This document shows positions 1 to 6,920 of a DNA stretch of 8,313 nt, in pieces (positions within the stretch are counted from its first letter, which is position 1; each line of letters opens with the position of its first letter). The notes below the pieces were generated by a model that saw nothing but the letters and a program-made list of their open reading frames with translations, ran no database searches and was not told the origin of the DNA. This stretch comes from Verrucomicrobiota bacterium (GTDB lineage: Bacteria > Verrucomicrobiota > Verrucomicrobiia > Limisphaerales > JADLHS01), in assembly GCA_025360895.1 (NCBI GenBank), contig JANYBF010000307.1, positions 1 through 8,313 of the forward strand, in the 5' to 3' direction. The translations under genes and the position numbers were made by a program.

Positions 1-2
1 TG

Positions 3-3000
3 GTGCTGCCCACCGGCGAGAATCAGAACTTTGCCTGGACCAAAGCCGGCAATCTTACCAGCGTGAAAGATGAACTGGGCAACGCGACTTCATTTGCCTA
101 CGACGACACCTTCAATCGCCTGGCCAGTTTCACTGACGCGAAAGCCAACACCACCCGTTACACCTACGATCCGAAAGGCAATCTGCTTTCCACCATTTAT
201 CCGAACAACTCCGTCGAGCGATTTGCCGATTACGACAACGCTGGCCTCCCGCTCAGTTACACGAATCGTCGGGGGCAACCCTTGACCTATTTCTACAACG
301 CCACCGGCCAGATCACGAACCAGATTTTTACCGATGGCAGTTCCAACCGGTTTGCTTACGACGCACGCGGCAACCTGACGAACGTGACCGAATTCACCCT
401 CTTCGGCACGAACAAGCTCACCAGCTACACCTACAATTATTCCGGCGACGGCGACCGGTTGAAGCGGGTGACCTATCCGAATGGCCGTTTCCTAAATTAC
501 ACCTACGACAACTTTGGCCGGCGCATCCAGATGACCGACCAGGACGGCTTCGCCACGAAATATGAATACGACTCGGCCGGTCGCCTCTGGAAACTGCGGG
601 ACGAAACCAACACCCTGCTCGTCACCTACGCCTACGACCCGTCTGGCCGACTAAGCCGCATTGACAAGGCCAACGGCACTTTCACGACCTACGACTATGA
701 CGTTGCGGGGCAATTGCTCAGTCTCCAGAACCACCGAAACGCGACCATCCTCAACAGCCGCTTTGATTACTCCTACGACCGGCGCGGACGGCGCACCAGC
801 ATGGGCACGCTCGACGGCGACTGGACCTATGGGTACGACGCCATTGGGCAACTCACCCACGCGGTCTTTGCCTCCGCGAACACCAACATTCCCAATCAAG
901 ACCTGACCTATGAATACGACGCGCTCGGCAATCGCGTGCGGACGATTGAGAACGGCGTAACGAATATTTACGTCGCGAACAATCTCAATCAATACACCAG
1001 CGTTCAGGGAACGAACTTTCAGTATGATGCGGATGGGAATCTAAACTTCGATGGAGTGAATACGTATGATTGGGACGAACAGAATCGGCTCATCCAAGTT
1101 ACAGGACCCGGTGGACTAACGAAATATGAATACAGTGCTTTTGGCTATCGTGATTCAACAATTCAAGATGGCCAAAGAACAGACTTTTTGTTTGATCCAA
1201 GAGTTTTAAGCGACGTAACTGCTGAATATCAGCAAGGCGGTAGTCGCCGAGCCAATGTCCATGGGCTTGGATTGGTTTGCAGAACCGAAAATGGCGCAGC
1301 GCGAAGTTTTTTGGATTACGATGCGATCGGTTCGACGGTTGGACTGACAGGTAATACTGGAAACCCCATGAACCAGTACGCATGGGAGCCATTCGGCAAA
1401 AGCATCTCGAACAGCGAAACAACCTTCAACTCGTTCAAGTTTGTTGGGGAATTTGGTGTTTCTAGTGACAGCACCGGGCTAATGAATATGCGATCTAGAG
1501 ATTACTTGGCCACGATTGGAAGGTATTTGAACGCGGACTCAATCGGTCTCAGTGGCGCTGACGCTAACATGCAACGGTACGCATACAATAACCCGACAAC
1601 ACTAATCGATCCCATCGGTCGAGCAGCCTACACTTACAATCAGGCAACGGGCGAGTTTAGCACTTCTGATCGGGCTTCAATTCAGGGTTCCGCAAATACT
1701 TTTGGTTACTCTGGCACGAGAGGTGGGCGAAATAACCCTTACGCCCAACACTCGCCTGATTATGGCCCTATACCCATCGGAACGTACACGGTGGGTCCAA
1801 CAAGCAACCACAAAGGTCCATTTTCTCATCATTTGATTCCTGATGCAGAAACAAGGCGAAACTTTCCACCAAACAGAATTCCGGACAGCTTCTGGATTCA
1901 TGGTAATAACCGAGCTAACGATGCTTCGCTCGGATGCATAATTATTGGCAACTACTACAGGCAACAACTCCACGAAGGAGACACGGTTACAGTGATACCG
2001 GGGCTGCCTCCGAACGACGAAACAATTACCGAAACCGTCAGTTCCCAAGACCCCAATCAGAAACTTGGGCCAATTGGCTTTGGCAGCTTGAACCATCTGA
2101 GCGGCGGAAAAGTTCTGCCTTACCGAATCAAGTTCGAGAACTTCGGTCCTGGCACAATCAACGGCAGCGGCACACCATTGCCCTCCGGTGCCTGGGCGAG
2201 TGCCCCCGCCCAAGAGGTCGAAATCACTGATCAACTCTCGACCAATCTGGACTGGAGCACGTTCCGGTTCACCGGTTTCGGTTTCGGAGACAATATCGTT
2301 GGCCTGGAACAGCCCACGCCCTCCTACCAAACCGTTCTGCCCGTCACCATCAACGGCGCCAGCTACGACGTGCATGTTGAGGTTTCCCTGAATCTTGCCA
2401 CCGGTCGGGTCCGCGCGGTGTTCCGATCAATTGATCCCGCCACGTCACTTCCTCCCAGTGTGCTCAACGGCTTCCTCCCGCCCGAGGACGGCACTGGTAT
2501 CGGCCAGGGCTTCATCGAATACACCGTCGCGCCGCGCACCGGCCTGTCCACCGGCACGCAAATCCGCAACGTGGCGTTAATCACCTTCGATCGCCAGACC
2601 AGCATCAGCACAGATCAGATTGATCCTACCAACCCCAGCCTCGGAGTTGACGCTACCAAACAGGCCTTGGTGACGATTGATTCCGGCCCACCCGCCAGCA
2701 GCGTGCAGCCGCTTCCCGCGCAAAGCGGTCGTTCCTTCATCCTGAGCTGGTCGGGACAGGATGATGCCGGGGGCAGCGGCATCGCGAGCTACGATCTGTT
2801 TGTTTCCACTAACGGTGGGCCATTCAGCTTTTGGTTTCAAACTGCCAACGAGGGTGCGACCATGTTCCAAGGTGAACTGGGCAAGACTTATTCCTTCTAC
2901 AGCATCGCGCATGATAACGTCGGTAATACCGAAACTGCACCTGCCACTCCTGACGCCCAGACAACCATCATCACCAACGCGCCGCTGCTGGTAACCGTCA

Positions 3001-4106
3001 GTAACGCCACCATTGATCCCGGATCGAATTTGAGTGTGACCAATCTGGTTCAAGGCAGCGCCGTTGGCACATTCCTGTTTTCACTGGCCAGTGGTCCGGC
3101 AGGCGTGAGCGTCAATCCCACAAACGGCATCCTCAACTGGACGCCGGATTGTGCCCAAGGCAACACCACCAACGCCGTCAGCGTCTGGGTCACGGACAGC
3201 GCCCGCACAAACATCTCGGACATGACGACCTTCCTTGTGGCGGTGAGCAAATGCGTCGAACCAAGCTTGGGCGAGGTTGTCTTGCTGGCCGGGACGAGCG
3301 GAAAAGTTCCCATGAATCTAATTGCCAAAGCCGCCTTGACCAACTTCCAAGCCACGCTGATTTCAACCCCAGGACGTTTGCTGGATTTCAGCATTGAACC
3401 AATCGTGTCGAACATCTGCGCCACGTCGGTCAGCCCCTTGAGCAATCAATGGTACCGTTTGGAGTTCAGCACCTGCACAAACCAGTTCCTAACGGGCACG
3501 CAGCAGGTCGCGTGGTTGCATTTCACCGCGGCGGATCTAGCTTCGGCCTTCGTGCCCTTGAGCCTGACAAACCTGAGCGGGTTTGAATCTAACGGCACCC
3601 CCATCGCGAGCTTTGCGCCGCAATCCGGTCGCGTGGTCGTGGTGTCGGATGAACCACTGATGGAGTGCGTGCGCAATACCAATGGTCAGCCGCTGTTGCT
3701 CCTCTATGGGAAGGTCGCTCCCGGCTACAGTATCGAAACGAGAACGAATTTCACGGTATCCACCTGGCAGACCACACTCAGCAATCTGACGTTGACGAAT
3801 CTCGTGGCCGCCATCACACCGCCGGCCAGCGTCAGTCCGGCCAATTTCTACCGCGCCAAACGAGTCGGCTCGATCAGTCCCTCGCGCATAACCGCCGTTT
3901 TGCTGGCTGGCAAGACAAACGTGATGTTTGTCGTGCGCGGTCTGGCCAACCATTCCTATAACATTGAGACCACCACCAATTTGTCAGCTCCCTCGTGGCA
4001 GACGGCGGGGAGTGTCACCTGCGATTCTGACGGCTTGGGCCGCTTCACCAACACCGTCACCGCTATGCCGAAAGAACAATTTTACCGTGTTTTCACGTCA
4101 GATTGA
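3..4106 (+). CDS. RHS/YD-repeat protein with internal Tlde1-like domain and Ig-like surface tail (5' partial)
   Basis: The frame is open at the left edge, so the N-terminus (signal peptide, any secretion domain) is missing; 1367 residues are visible. Residues 1 to about 480 hold some 16 YD repeats (such as YTYDPKGN, YEYDSAGRL), which in this family build a hollow shell. Residues 492-540 are the conserved RHS core end (GLMNMRSRDY, then YNNP and DPIGR at 536-540). Residues 541-667 resemble the Tlde1/DUF2778 L,D-transpeptidase-like fold, with GPIPIGTY and a catalytic-type IHGN...SLGCI (H633, S642, C645). From D683 comes a DPNQK-type domain of secreted verrucomicrobial and planctomycete proteins. 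Next are an Fn3-like domain with SGSGIASYD-like features (about 896-990), a putative Ig domain (996-1082), a cohesin-like beta domain (1085-1212), and two YxIETxTNL...FYR modules (1241-1290, 1316-1367). It is probably exported. Whether it is a contact-dependent effector or a wall-acting surface protein is inference. Domain calls are by eye. Confidence 0.9.
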   Translation: MLPTGENQNFAWTKAGNLTSVKDELGNATSFAYDDTFNRLASFTDAKANTTRYTYDPKGNLLSTIYPNNSVERFADYDNAGLPLSYTNRRGQPLTYFYNATGQITNQIFTDGSSNRFAYDARGNLTNVTEFTLFGTNKLTSYTYNYSGDGDRLKRVTYPNGRFLNYTYDNFGRRIQMTDQDGFATKYEYDSAGRLWKLRDETNTLLVTYAYDPSGRLSRIDKANGTFTTYDYDVAGQLLSLQNHRNATILNSRFDYSYDRRGRRTSMGTLDGDWTYGYDAIGQLTHAVFASANTNIPNQDLTYEYDALGNRVRTIENGVTNIYVANNLNQYTSVQGTNFQYDADGNLNFDGVNTYDWDEQNRLIQVTGPGGLTKYEYSAFGYRDSTIQDGQRTDFLFDPRVLSDVTAEYQQGGSRRANVHGLGLVCRTENGAARSFLDYDAIGSTVGLTGNTGNPMNQYAWEPFGKSISNSETTFNSFKFVGEFGVSSDSTGLMNMRSRDYLATIGRYLNADSIGLSGADANMQRYAYNNPTTLIDPIGRAAYTYNQATGEFSTSDRASIQGSANTFGYSGTRGGRNNPYAQHSPDYGPIPIGTYTVGPTSNHKGPFSHHLIPDAETRRNFPPNRIPDSFWIHGNNRANDASLGCIIIGNYYRQQLHEGDTVTVIPGLPPNDETITETVSSQDPNQKLGPIGFGSLNHLSGGKVLPYRIKFENFGPGTINGSGTPLPSGAWASAPAQEVEITDQLSTNLDWSTFRFTGFGFGDNIVGLEQPTPSYQTVLPVTINGASYDVHVEVSLNLATGRVRAVFRSIDPATSLPPSVLNGFLPPEDGTGIGQGFIEYTVAPRTGLSTGTQIRNVALITFDRQTSISTDQIDPTNPSLGVDATKQALVTIDSGPPASSVQPLPAQSGRSFILSWSGQDDAGGSGIASYDLFVSTNGGPFSFWFQTANEGATMFQGELGKTYSFYSIAHDNVGNTETAPATPDAQTTIITNAPLLVTVSNATIDPGSNLSVTNLVQGSAVGTFLFSLASGPAGVSVNPTNGILNWTPDCAQGNTTNAVSVWVTDSARTNISDMTTFLVAVSKCVEPSLGEVVLLAGTSGKVPMNLIAKAALTNFQATLISTPGRLLDFSIEPIVSNICATSVSPLSNQWYRLEFSTCTNQFLTGTQQVAWLHFTAADLASAFVPLSLTNLSGFESNGTPIASFAPQSGRVVVVSDEPLMECVRNTNGQPLLLLYGKVAPGYSIETRTNFTVSTWQTTLSNLTLTNLVAAITPPASVSPANFYRAKRVGSISPSRITAVLLAGKTNVMFVVRGLANHSYNIETTTNLSAPSWQTAGSVTCDSDGLGRFTNTVTAMPKEQFYRVFTSD
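1623..2003 (+). other. Tlde1/DUF2778 L,D-transpeptidase-like domain inside the RHS protein
   Basis: This stretch encodes residues 541-667, directly after the DPIGR end of the RHS core, where polymorphic toxins normally carry their variable effector. The visible signature is GPIPIGTY, then FWIHGNN with H633, then ASLGCI with nucleophile-type C645. That is the H...S-x-G-C arrangement of L,D-transpeptidases and of Tlde1 effectors, which attack or edit peptidoglycan stem peptides in the periplasm. The usual arginine after SxGCx is not present (the sequence runs IIIGN), which fits Tlde1/DUF2778 better than classical YkuD enzymes. Activity is inferred from motifs only. Confidence 0.7.
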
Positions 4107-4147
4107 GGGCGGAGCAAAGCGTTCACGCTTCTGAACCGGGATCCAGC

Positions 4148-4795
4148 ATGAGCATGCCGCATGAAATCGAAGTGACCTGTAACGACTGCGGGTCGAAACA
4201 AGCGTTCACCGCCTGGCAGTCCCTCAATGCTTCGCTGAGTCCCAACGCGAAAGAGGCGTTGATGAAAGGCGAACTGATGTGCTTTTTGTGCGGCCAATGT
4301 GGATCGTTTACCGAGCTGGTTTATCCACTCCTTTACCACGATATGGAGCGGCAGTTGATGGTTTCGCTCGTGATCGCTAATGGAGCGCCAGAGTCGGGCC
4401 CATTACCGGTTGACGATTTCATGCACGATTACTTGTTCCGGGTGGTGAGCACCCGGAATCAACTGGTGGAGAAGATTCGGATTTTTGAAGCGGGATTCGA
4501 TGATCGGGTGTTGGAGTTCGTTAAGTTGCTCCTTCGCCGGGGCGCAGCCAATGCCGGCCGTGCGCTAGTCGGCGACCTGCTTTTCAATGGCCGTGGGCAG
4601 ACCGAGTCGGGCGAGAGTGGTATCCAGTTTTTGCTAACGGGTCCGGACGGCATAAGGCCGATGATGACGCCAATTTCCCAGCTCACTGAAATCATTTGTG
4701 ATCTCGGCGACAAGTTGCCGCCTTACGAATCCGAGTCCGGTAAATGGCTGGTCGTGGATGAAAATTACGCGGCCAACTTAGCCAGCAAGTTTTGA
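4148..4795 (+). CDS. CpXC-domain zinc-binding protein
   Basis: This 215-residue protein matches the CpXC family in its N-terminal part. C11-x2-C14 (CNDCG) and C48-x2-C51 (CGQCG) would bind one zinc, separated by a stretch of the family type (SLNASLSPNAKEALMKGEL) and followed by the characteristic YPLLYHDMERQLMV. The rest (about 85-215) looks largely helical and charged. No signal peptide or membrane segment is seen, so it should be cytoplasmic. The family has no firmly established biochemical role. I chose ATG 4148; ATG 4154 is equally possible. A TTG at 4103 overlaps the RHS stop but would add a poorly convincing N-terminal extension. The ribosome binding site is weak (GGGA at about -9). The gene lies 41 bases after the RHS gene in the same direction, so co-transcription is plausible. 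An immunity role is possible by position only. Confidence 0.88.
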   Translation: MSMPHEIEVTCNDCGSKQAFTAWQSLNASLSPNAKEALMKGELMCFLCGQCGSFTELVYPLLYHDMERQLMVSLVIANGAPESGPLPVDDFMHDYLFRVVSTRNQLVEKIRIFEAGFDDRVLEFVKLLLRRGAANAGRALVGDLLFNGRGQTESGESGIQFLLTGPDGIRPMMTPISQLTEIICDLGDKLPPYESESGKWLVVDENYAANLASKF

Positions 4796-4806
4796 GAGTC
4801 AGTTTG

Positions 4807-4912
4807 TAGCCGCCGACGTAAGGAGGCGGACCGCTCTGAACCTTCAACCCTCAACTCTCAACCTCCCACCACTCCGCCTCTGCACGTCGGCGGCTACCGC
4901 TTGTCGCTGATA
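4807..4912. repeat. Dispersed palindromic intergenic repeat, copy A
   Basis: Perfect 14-base arms GTAGCCGCCGACGT (4806-4819) and ACGTCGGCGGCTAC (4884-4897) are followed inward, after a 3-base internal mismatch, by an 8-base pair GAGGCGGA (4823-4830) with TCCGCCTC (4873-4880). They enclose a 42-base pyrimidine-rich loop of TCAAC-type units. Copy B (5614-5719) aligns without gaps with 12 mismatches over 106 bases, and a 22-base arm recurs near 6871-6892. The element fills the gap between two convergent genes, ending three bases from the Uma2 stop. It may act as a transcript-end hairpin for both. It encodes nothing visible and resembles REP- or MITE-like intergenic elements; the mobilising enzyme is unknown. 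Confidence 0.85.
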
Positions 4913-4914
4913 CC

Positions 4915-5490
4915 TCAGTCCCAATCCCACTCTTTGAACAGGTCGGCAATGGGATATTGGAACCCCGGCAGAAGTTGTTCACCGTTCAGAGCAGCGCCGG
5001 ACCCGAGAATTTTCCGTTGCACGGGCGAGTGGCAGATTTCCACGAATTGTCCATCAGTATGGATGATCCAGGCGACTTGCGTGCCGCTGGTAAAAAAGTC
5101 CGCTAGCCGTTCGGAGATTTCCACGGACGTATTGGAAGGGGATAGAACTTCAATCGCCAAATCCGGCGCCCCCTCGAAAAAAGCAGCCGGCGCGCGTTTC
5201 AAACCTCGCAGGCGGGCTTTGGCAATAAACGAAATATCCGGGGCGCGGCAGTTACGGTTTTGCATCCAGAAACCGGTGCTGGAGTCCAGCACGACGCCCA
5301 GTTTCCGGTCGCGGACAAAGACATTCAGGGCCGTAGCCAGTCGGATGCAGATGTCCCCATGTTGGAAATTGTTTTTTGGACTCATGACCAATGCTCCATC
5401 AACCACTTCATGGAGATAACCGTCATCCGGCAAGGCTTGAAGCTCCACTTCGGTCCAGATTTTTTGGGCGTATTCGACGGCGGCACTCAC
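4915..5490 (-). CDS. Uma2-family (DUF820) PD-(D/E)XK nuclease-like protein
   Basis: The 191-residue product has the usual length and layout of Uma2 proteins, a restriction-endonuclease-like fold that is abundant and multi-copy in several phyla and whose biological role is largely unknown. Visible signatures are HEVVDGALV with E28 near the N-terminus, FQHGDI with H44, APDISFI with D85, and DLAIEVLSPSN with E114. The helix SERLADFFTSG, followed by a strand (VAWII), matches the family's usual helix and G-x-x-x-x-W region. Many members carry a lysine in this helix, whereas here the corresponding basic residue appears to be R128, so catalytic competence is uncertain. The start is GTG at 5490. A possible AGGG lies about 9-12 bases upstream. 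The gene is convergent with the CpXC gene and bracketed by two same-orientation repeat copies. Confidence 0.87.
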   Translation of the reverse strand: MSAAVEYAQKIWTEVELQALPDDGYLHEVVDGALVMSPKNNFQHGDICIRLATALNVFVRDRKLGVVLDSSTGFWMQNRNCRAPDISFIAKARLRGLKRAPAAFFEGAPDLAIEVLSPSNTSVEISERLADFFTSGTQVAWIIHTDGQFVEICHSPVQRKILGSGAALNGEQLLPGFQYPIADLFKEWDWD

Positions 5491-5496
5491 GGTCAG

Positions 5497-5525
5497 ACCC
5501 TAACGGTCACCCCGGCGCGTGTCAA
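5497..5525 (-). promoter_or_regulatory. Possible sigma-70-type promoter of the Uma2 gene
   Basis: On the minus strand TTGACA (5525-5520) is followed after exactly 17 bases by TAGGGT (5502-5497). The -35 is perfect; the -10 matches only three of six positions. A start site at the normal distance would fall on or next to the GTG at 5490, which would imply a leaderless or nearly leaderless transcript. Chance occurrence is possible. Confidence 0.25.
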
Positions 5526-5605
5526 TCCGGGCATCCGGGCAAATTCGCGAACCGGGCCAACATTTTCGCACTCTCCCGAAACGCCACGCCCCACCCGAAA
5601 CGCCA
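5525..5605. repeat. Short direct repeats upstream of the Uma2 gene
   Basis: Two kinds of short repeat lie here: a perfect tandem ATCCGGGC ATCCGGGC (5525-5532, 5533-5540), and CCCGAAACGCCA twice (5575-5586 and 5594-5605, 19-base period). They could be binding sites for a regulator or simple duplication scars. The rest of 5491-5613 shows no gene. Confidence 0.45.
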
Positions 5606-5613
5606 GTAGGGTA

Positions 5614-5719
5614 TTGCCGCCGATGTAAGGCGGTGGACCGCTCTCAACCTTCAACCCTCAACTCTCAACCTCCCACCACTCCGCCTCCTGACGTCGTCGG
5701 CTGCCGTCTGTCGCTGATA
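5614..5719. repeat. Dispersed palindromic intergenic repeat, copy B
   Basis: This copy has the same orientation as copy A, 807 bases away, with 94 of 106 positions identical and no gaps. The central 50 bases (5638-5687) differ from copy A (4831-4880) at a single position (C5645 against G4838), while the arms carry the other 11 differences. The palindrome is therefore less perfect here (left TTGCCGCCGATGT against right ACGTCGTCGGCTGCC). It lies upstream of both the Uma2 gene (minus strand) and the small plus-strand reading region that begins at 5786. Confidence 0.85.
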
Positions 5720-5785
5720 ATCGCGGATGACTTGTTCGCGGCGAATTCATTCGTCTGGTTCATTTCGAAAAGGTATGTTTGACCT

Positions 5786-6133
5786 ATGCCAATAACTTTC
5801 ACTTTCTGTCCAGACTGCACCACGCAGTTTCAGGCCCTTCAGTTCGATGCGAATGCCCTTTGTCACCCGGTCTTAATTTCTTTTGGCTACATTGTTTGGG
5901 GTGATGGAATGCCCCCACGAGAAGCGGTGGAAATTCGTTTGTCACCAGGAATCCCGGTTTTCACTGTTCCGCCGCATGTCCGACCGCAAGGAGCTATGGT
6001 AAACCGGTCACCGCGTCGCCCCGGGGCTAAAAATATTTGCGGGTGCGCAGCAACTCCTGCCCGACTGGGCCGGGTTCAGGCGACTTACCCTGAGCGAGTG
6101 GCTCAAAATCTCCGCGTTTTTTGCAACCAATGA
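5786..6133 (+). pseudogene. Small CxxC protein gene, probably broken by frameshift and nonsense codon
   Basis: An uninterrupted 115-codon frame starts at ATG 5786 with FCPDCTTQF (a half zinc-ribbon, CxxC) and VLISFGYIVWGDG, which look like genuine protein. After the C-run at 5912-5916 the frame reads like out-of-frame translation. The +1 frame then takes over with more plausible sequence (MPHEKRWKFVCHQESRF, if one C is skipped). By hand count its third-position GC is 21/28 codons against 11/28 for the original frame up to 6000. That frame meets TAA at 6000-6002 and then continues with credible sequence (LLPDWAGFRRLTLSEWLK) to a TAA at 6153-6155. I read this as a decayed gene of unknown function. 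The alternative is an intact 115-residue protein whose TGA overlaps the next ATG (ATGA at 6130-6133). A spaced AGG lies 12 bases before the start. Confidence 0.45.
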
Positions 6134-6780
6134 AAGCATGCACTTATTGCGGTAAAGGTTACGAGGATAGTGCCGATGTTTGTACGGTGGACGGTGAACC
6201 ACTCATTTCAACGAACCCCGCTCCCGCCGCACCGCCAAAAGAAGAGCGCAAGGCGCCGCGACCAAAGCCAACCTTGGAATTGGTCTGCCCGGCATGCGGT
6301 AAACTCTGCCCACCTGCACCGGAGCAATGCATCCACTGCGGATCATTCGTGCCCCTTCCCAATGCGGCCAGAATTGACCTCAAGCACACCAAGGAATTTC
6401 AACAGGCACAAATGGCGCGTTATCTTTCGCACACCAAGTCCCGTCGTTGCACCTGCGGCGGAACTTTGGCGCCCGCAGCACTTAATCGCAAATTTTATGG
6501 TACCGTCAGTTGTGGAGGGCATGTCGTATATTTGTGCGGCGGTTGCAAGCGGACCGTCACCATCGGAGCCTGGGGCGACATCATTGCTTGCCTGTTCACG
6601 GGGGGCGCGGTTCTTGGCCTCGCCGCGATAACATGGGTCGAAGGTGGAAAATCCACGCATCCAACCGGTGGAGTGGCGTGGTTCTTTTTTGCGGTGTGGC
6701 TGATTGCCGGTTTATTGGCGATCAGATTTTCAATTCGTCAGCTGCTTGACCGGCGTAGGTATCCCAAGATCATGGGCTGA
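6130..6780 (+). CDS. Multi-zinc-ribbon protein with two C-terminal membrane helices
   Basis: The protein has 216 residues. The N-terminus MKACTYCGKGY...VCTVDGEPL has C4, C7 and C18, an incomplete ribbon type frequent at the start of verrucomicrobial proteins. A proline/lysine-rich linker (about 29-48) leads to a second ribbon with C53-x2-C56 and C67-x2-C70. A third cluster is C107-x-C109, C128, C136-x2-C139. Two hydrophobic segments follow (about 150-170 and 181-200) and the protein ends in a basic tail (RRRYPK), suggesting an inner-membrane protein with its zinc modules and tail in the cytoplasm. No catalytic motif is seen and the function is unknown; a sensory or scaffold role would be a guess. 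The ATG at 6130 is preferred over TTG 6121 because the MKxCxYCG start is typical. No clear ribosome binding site is visible. It overlaps the end of the preceding reading frame by four bases. Confidence 0.8.
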   Translation: MKACTYCGKGYEDSADVCTVDGEPLISTNPAPAAPPKEERKAPRPKPTLELVCPACGKLCPPAPEQCIHCGSFVPLPNAARIDLKHTKEFQQAQMARYLSHTKSRRCTCGGTLAPAALNRKFYGTVSCGGHVVYLCGGCKRTVTIGAWGDIIACLFTGGAVLGLAAITWVEGGKSTHPTGGVAWFFFAVWLIAGLLAIRFSIRQLLDRRRYPKIMG

Positions 6781-6851
6781 TCCACCTGGCCCTCCTGGCT
6801 TACACAACCGCAACCGGTGAAGGCTCTGGCTTTTTGAGCGGAGCGGTCGGT

Positions 6852-6878
6852 AAAAAAACAGGAGGATCGAGCCTCCTG
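6852..6878 (-). terminator. Rho-independent terminator of the oxidoreductase gene
   Basis: On the minus strand CAGGAGG (6878-6872), a six-base loop, and CCTCCTG (6865-6859) form a perfect seven-base-pair stem followed at once by seven Ts (6858-6852). It lies about 42 bases after the oxidoreductase stop codon. The first half of the stem belongs to the repeat arm annotated at 6871-6892. Confidence 0.8.
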
Positions 6879-6892
6879 ACGTCGGCGGCTAC
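6871..6892 (-). repeat. Half-copy of the dispersed repeat, copy C
   Basis: Read on the minus strand these 22 bases match the left arm of copy A (4806-4827) at 21 of 22 positions; the single difference is C for A after GCCGACGT. The long pyrimidine loop and second arm of copies A and B are absent. Instead the arm continues into the terminator hairpin. The remainder of 6781-6920 holds no gene. Confidence 0.75.
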
Positions 6893-6920
6893 GATCAAGC
6901 TGGAGTTTTTAATCAGGCGC

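Noticed and set aside
1677..2375. A 232-codon minus-strand frame inside the RHS gene
   Set aside because: It lies opposite the Tlde1-like and DPNQK domains, which are clearly coding on the plus strand.
4103..4147. TTG start for the CpXC gene overlapping the RHS stop (TTGA)
   Set aside because: The added residues do not resemble the family, and the CpXC domain begins right after ATG 4148.
4901..5419. A 172-codon plus-strand frame opposite the Uma2 gene
   Set aside because: The minus-strand product matches Uma2 motifs throughout; the plus-strand frame starts inside the repeat and has no recognisable features.
5519..5782. An 87-codon plus-strand frame across repeat copy B
   Set aside because: Most of its length is the non-coding repeat, and the product is low-complexity proline/serine sequence.
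6781..6840. Plus-strand terminator after the zinc-ribbon gene
   Set aside because: Only weak 4-bp stems are found (ACCG/CGGT, GCTC/GAGC), and neither is directly followed by a T-run.
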